Shown piece by piece: positions 61,860 through 64,000 of a stretch of DNA of 64,000 nucleotides. Source of the DNA: Flavobacteriaceae bacterium UBA3611. GTDB taxonomy: Bacteria > Bacteroidota > Bacteroidia > Flavobacteriales > Flavobacteriaceae. The position numbers and the translations under genes are program-made. The notes below the pieces were generated by a model. It was not told the origin of the DNA. It saw nothing but the letters and a program-made list of their open reading frames with translations, and searched no databases. How positions within the stretch are numbered: position 1 is the stretch's first letter; every line of letters starts with the position of its first letter. The stretch is from positions 1-64,000 of the forward strand of contig DFLU01000001.1 in NCBI GenBank assembly GCA_002375495.1, written 5' to 3'.

Positions 61860-62663
61860 CTAATACCGCCACTGCCGTTCTTTGTTCAGTTCTTCTTCGT
61901 TTTGTATTTCTTCTTTCGGGATCACCTTTAAGAACGAAGGGTGTTGTTCTATGGCGTATTCAATTTTTTCAACAATTTGGTCTATGGTATCATTTTCATA
62001 ATCGATGTTCATCGGTTCTTTAATTTCCATAGACTGTAGAATACCGCGTTTTTTAATACGAATTCCTTTTTTATCGAACGAACGTCTAAATCCGTCTATC
62101 ACAATCGGTACCACCAAAGGCTTATTTTTTTTGATAATGTGTGCGGTACCCCGTCTGATTGGTTTCCATGGTTTTGTGGTTCCCTGCGGAAAAGTAATCA
62201 CCCAGCCATCGTCCAAGGCTTTTTTAATATTGCTTACATCGCTCATCTTTACCTGTCGGTTCACTTCCTGTCCTTCGGCACGCCAAGTACGTTCTATACT
62301 CACAGAACCAGCATAGGCAAGAATTTTTGGAAGCAATCCAGATTGCATGGTTTCTTTGGCAGCAACAAAATAGAGGTTAAGCTTTGGGTTCCAGAGGTAC
62401 CCGATGTTTTTAATACTGTCCTGCCTTCCGCTTAAACTTGCGTTGAACACATGGAACATTGCCACCACATCGGCAAAATAGGTTTGATGGTTCGAAACAA
62501 ATAACACATTCGTTTCAGGAAGATTTTTAATGATTTCGCTACCGTCTATCTCTAATTTATTGAATCCTTTAAAACGCCTGTGGGTAAGCGCTCCCAGAAT
62601 ACGGATAAGCCAACGTTTCAAAAAAAGTATATGTCCGAATGGATTCTTTTTAAAAAGTCCCAT
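61860..62663 (-). CDS. PlsC-like 1-acyl-glycerol-3-phosphate acyltransferase
   Basis: 267 residues. Motif I is SNHQTYFADV, with His59 and Asp65 separated by five residues rather than the four of the usual NHxxxxD. Motif III is FPQGTTKPW instead of FPEGTRS, with Gln for Glu. The remaining layout, including VPIVIDGFRRSF, fits the PlsC family. It may be a Bacteroidota-specific branch with another acceptor. It is a single gene on the minus strand. Confidence 0.8.
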   Translation of the reverse strand: MGLFKKNPFGHILFLKRWLIRILGALTHRRFKGFNKLEIDGSEIIKNLPETNVLFVSNHQTYFADVVAMFHVFNASLSGRQDSIKNIGYLWNPKLNLYFVAAKETMQSGLLPKILAYAGSVSIERTWRAEGQEVNRQVKMSDVSNIKKALDDGWVITFPQGTTKPWKPIRRGTAHIIKKNKPLVVPIVIDGFRRSFDKKGIRIKKRGILQSMEIKEPMNIDYENDTIDQIVEKIEYAIEQHPSFLKVIPKEEIQNEEELNKERQWRY

Positions 62664-62740
62664 AAATAGTTATCATTTTTCAAGAATCGACTCTTAACAG
62701 TACCGCAAAAGCCGAATTGCGAAGATACGAAATAAAGCAA

Positions 62741-63382
62741 TTATAGTAGCTGTTTCAGCATTTCACGCACTTCATTGAGCATCATGGCGGTAGCGCCCCA
62801 CACCACATGTTCTTCTAAAAAAAATGCAGGAACTTCAATTTGCTTTGCATATGAGGTAGACAAGGTTTGGGTAGTAATGGCTTTTTCTGATAAAAAAGTT
62901 GCCAACGGAACTTCAATAATGGCTTCTACCTCTTCTTCCTGTGCTATAAATTTTGGTTGTGCATGGGTAATGCCCAAAAAAGGCTGCACAAAAAAATTAC
63001 TGGGCGGTATGTAAATCTCAGAGAGTTCTTTTAGTACTTCAACACTCCCCACGGGCACCCCAACCTCTTCTTCTGTCTCTCGTAAGGCCGTATGCTGATA
63101 ATCTACATCTCCTTGCTCCCATTTACCTCCCGGGAAACCAACCTGTGCAGAATGCACCCCTTTATAGGTTTTACGTAAAATGAGCACAAAATGGGTTTCG
63201 AGACGATCTGACGGATAAAAAAGAACTAGCACTGCAGCTTTTTTCGCATTCTTAGAATCTCTTGCATTTTGTTTTAGTTCGAGCAAACGTTCAATAGGCG
63301 CCATTTTGAGATGCAACTGCTCGCCGGGCAATTCCATTTTATTTATTTTTACAATCTTTTCTTTAAATTCTGAAAAATCCAT
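62741..63382 (-). CDS. NUDIX hydrolase, CoA pyrophosphatase type
   Basis: 213 residues. The NUDIX box region is GGKWEQGDVDYQHTALRE followed by TEEEVGV, the pattern of NudL/CoA pyrophosphatase with an Asp in the sixth box position (EQGD). The NuCoA-associated LILRKTYKGVHSAQVGFPGG segment precedes it. It should hydrolyse CoA or acyl-CoA derivatives to phosphopantetheine. Start codon only 2 bp from the divergent cyclophilin start. Confidence 0.85.
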   Translation of the reverse strand: MDFSEFKEKIVKINKMELPGEQLHLKMAPIERLLELKQNARDSKNAKKAAVLVLFYPSDRLETHFVLILRKTYKGVHSAQVGFPGGKWEQGDVDYQHTALRETEEEVGVPVGSVEVLKELSEIYIPPSNFFVQPFLGITHAQPKFIAQEEEVEAIIEVPLATFLSEKAITTQTLSTSYAKQIEVPAFFLEEHVVWGATAMMLNEVREMLKQLL

Positions 63383-63384
63383 TT

Positions 63385-64000
63385 ATGAGGATATTGTTCG
63401 TTTTATTGCTATTATTGATTTCGTTTTCGGCTTGTGAAGATACCAAAAAGACTTCCGCAGAAAAAACAGAAACTATACCTGAAACGGAAGGTGGTACCGA
63501 TGCTCCTACTGAAACTAATACTGCTACAAAATCTAACGACGATTCGAGCAAGGTTATTTCCGAAGAAGCTACCAAAACCTTTCCGAAGATCACACAAGAC
63601 AACTTAGTCTCGTTTTTTACGGAATACGGAGAAGAAAATCCAGAAACAGAAGTAAAAATCAGTACGCGCCTGGGCGATATCTATATTTCCTTATATGAAG
63701 ACACGCCACTGCACCGTGCAAATTTTATATACCTCGTAAAACGCGGCTATTTTAGCGATACTTTCTTTCACCGGGTGGTACCAAATTTTATTATCCAAGG
63801 GGGTAACAGCGATCTTGCTTCTACCAACAAAAAACGGGTAGAAATTGGTTCTGGTTATCTTTTACCTGCCGAAATTAACGGTCGCAACCATTTCTACGGA
63901 AGTGTATCTGGAGCCAAGGAATATCGTGAAAATCCAGATAAGCAAACAGCACCGTTCGAGTTCTTCATTTTCTTGGGACCACAATCTTCTACCAGCCACC
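63385..64000 (+). CDS. Cyclophilin-type peptidyl-prolyl isomerase lipoprotein (partial, runs off right edge)
   Basis: 205 codons are in the window and the frame stays open to the end. Lipobox FSAC (Cys 17) is followed by a Thr/Glu-rich linker (to about residue 70), then the cyclophilin domain: STRLGDIYISLYEDTPLHRANF, FFHRVVPNFIIQGGN and FEFFIFLG. It folds proteins at the envelope by proline isomerisation. Its ATG is 2 bp from the NUDIX start on the other strand, so both promoters must lie in the neighbouring gene. Confidence 0.88.
   Translation, partial: MRILFVLLLLLISFSACEDTKKTSAEKTETIPETEGGTDAPTETNTATKSNDDSSKVISEEATKTFPKITQDNLVSFFTEYGEENPETEVKISTRLGDIYISLYEDTPLHRANFIYLVKRGYFSDTFFHRVVPNFIIQGGNSDLASTNKKRVEIGSGYLLPAEINGRNHFYGSVSGAKEYRENPDKQTAPFEFFIFLGPQSSTSH

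Overview
The window is low-GC, gene-dense chromosome from a marine-type member of the Flavobacteriaceae (Bacteroidota). Several features point there: two proteins with type IX secretion (T9SS) type A sorting tails, a TonB-dependent receptor with a carboxypeptidase-regulatory-like N-terminus, 2TM-domain proteins, many short-lipobox lipoproteins, -7 boxes of the TAnnTTTG kind, no Shine-Dalgarno pattern at most starts, and typical flavobacterial hairpin repeats. No rRNA, tRNA or CRISPR array was seen, and no gene-free stretch exceeds about 250 bp.

Layout. 1-3.6 kb is an accessory patch: the 3' end of an IS3-family element, a class II Fic protein with an operator-like palindrome at its start, a secreted propeller protein flanked by a duplicated 69-bp repeat and a GC-rich hairpin, and an aspartyl-protease/PDZ protein. 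3.7-12.4 kb: UvrD/PcrA helicase, M20 amidohydrolase, GltB-like FMN protein, and a NarL-type two-component operon with a membrane partner. 12.6-22.1 kb: patatin and M1 peptidase (overlapping), RecG, a TolB-propeller/amidohydrolase fusion and a small ABC pair. 22.2-27.8 kb: fasciclin lipoprotein, LysM protein, TauE/SafE permease, Hsp20, and a Mg-chelatase-like AAA+/VWA pair separated by a long hairpin. 27.9-40 kb: a secreted BNR-propeller/S9 peptidase/DUF2490 operon, an alpha/beta hydrolase-OsmC fusion with a YdeI-like gene, Cu/Zn superoxide dismutase and an M36 T9SS metallopeptidase. 40-47.5 kb: an ECF sigma/RskA pair converging on an operon that encodes a DUF4331 protein split in two plus a TPR lipoprotein, then a LETM1-related protein and a phosphoethanolamine transferase. 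47.5-55.5 kb: a one-strand signalling and transport locus. 55.7-64 kb: T9SS DUF1028 protein, YdeI-like protein, class III cyclase, a repeat-containing small protein, NDH-2, a second ECF sigma with a membrane partner, PlsC-like acyltransferase, CoA-type NUDIX, and a cyclophilin lipoprotein cut by the right edge.

The most interesting system is 47.5-55.6 kb. A LytS-type histidine kinase with a 2TM domain fused to its C-terminus, four free-standing 2TM proteins, a LytTR response regulator, a TonB receptor, a DUF2141 protein and a TPR protein all lie on the minus strand. Upstream of three of these genes (receptor, DUF2141, first 2TM) I find a direct repeat of the LytTR-binding type, always with exactly 21 bp between half-site starts. 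The locus therefore looks like a self-contained regulon in which the LytTR protein controls receptor, periplasmic partner and a family of kinase-like membrane modules. A second system worth attention is the split DUF4331/TPR operon beside the ECF sigma/anti-sigma pair.
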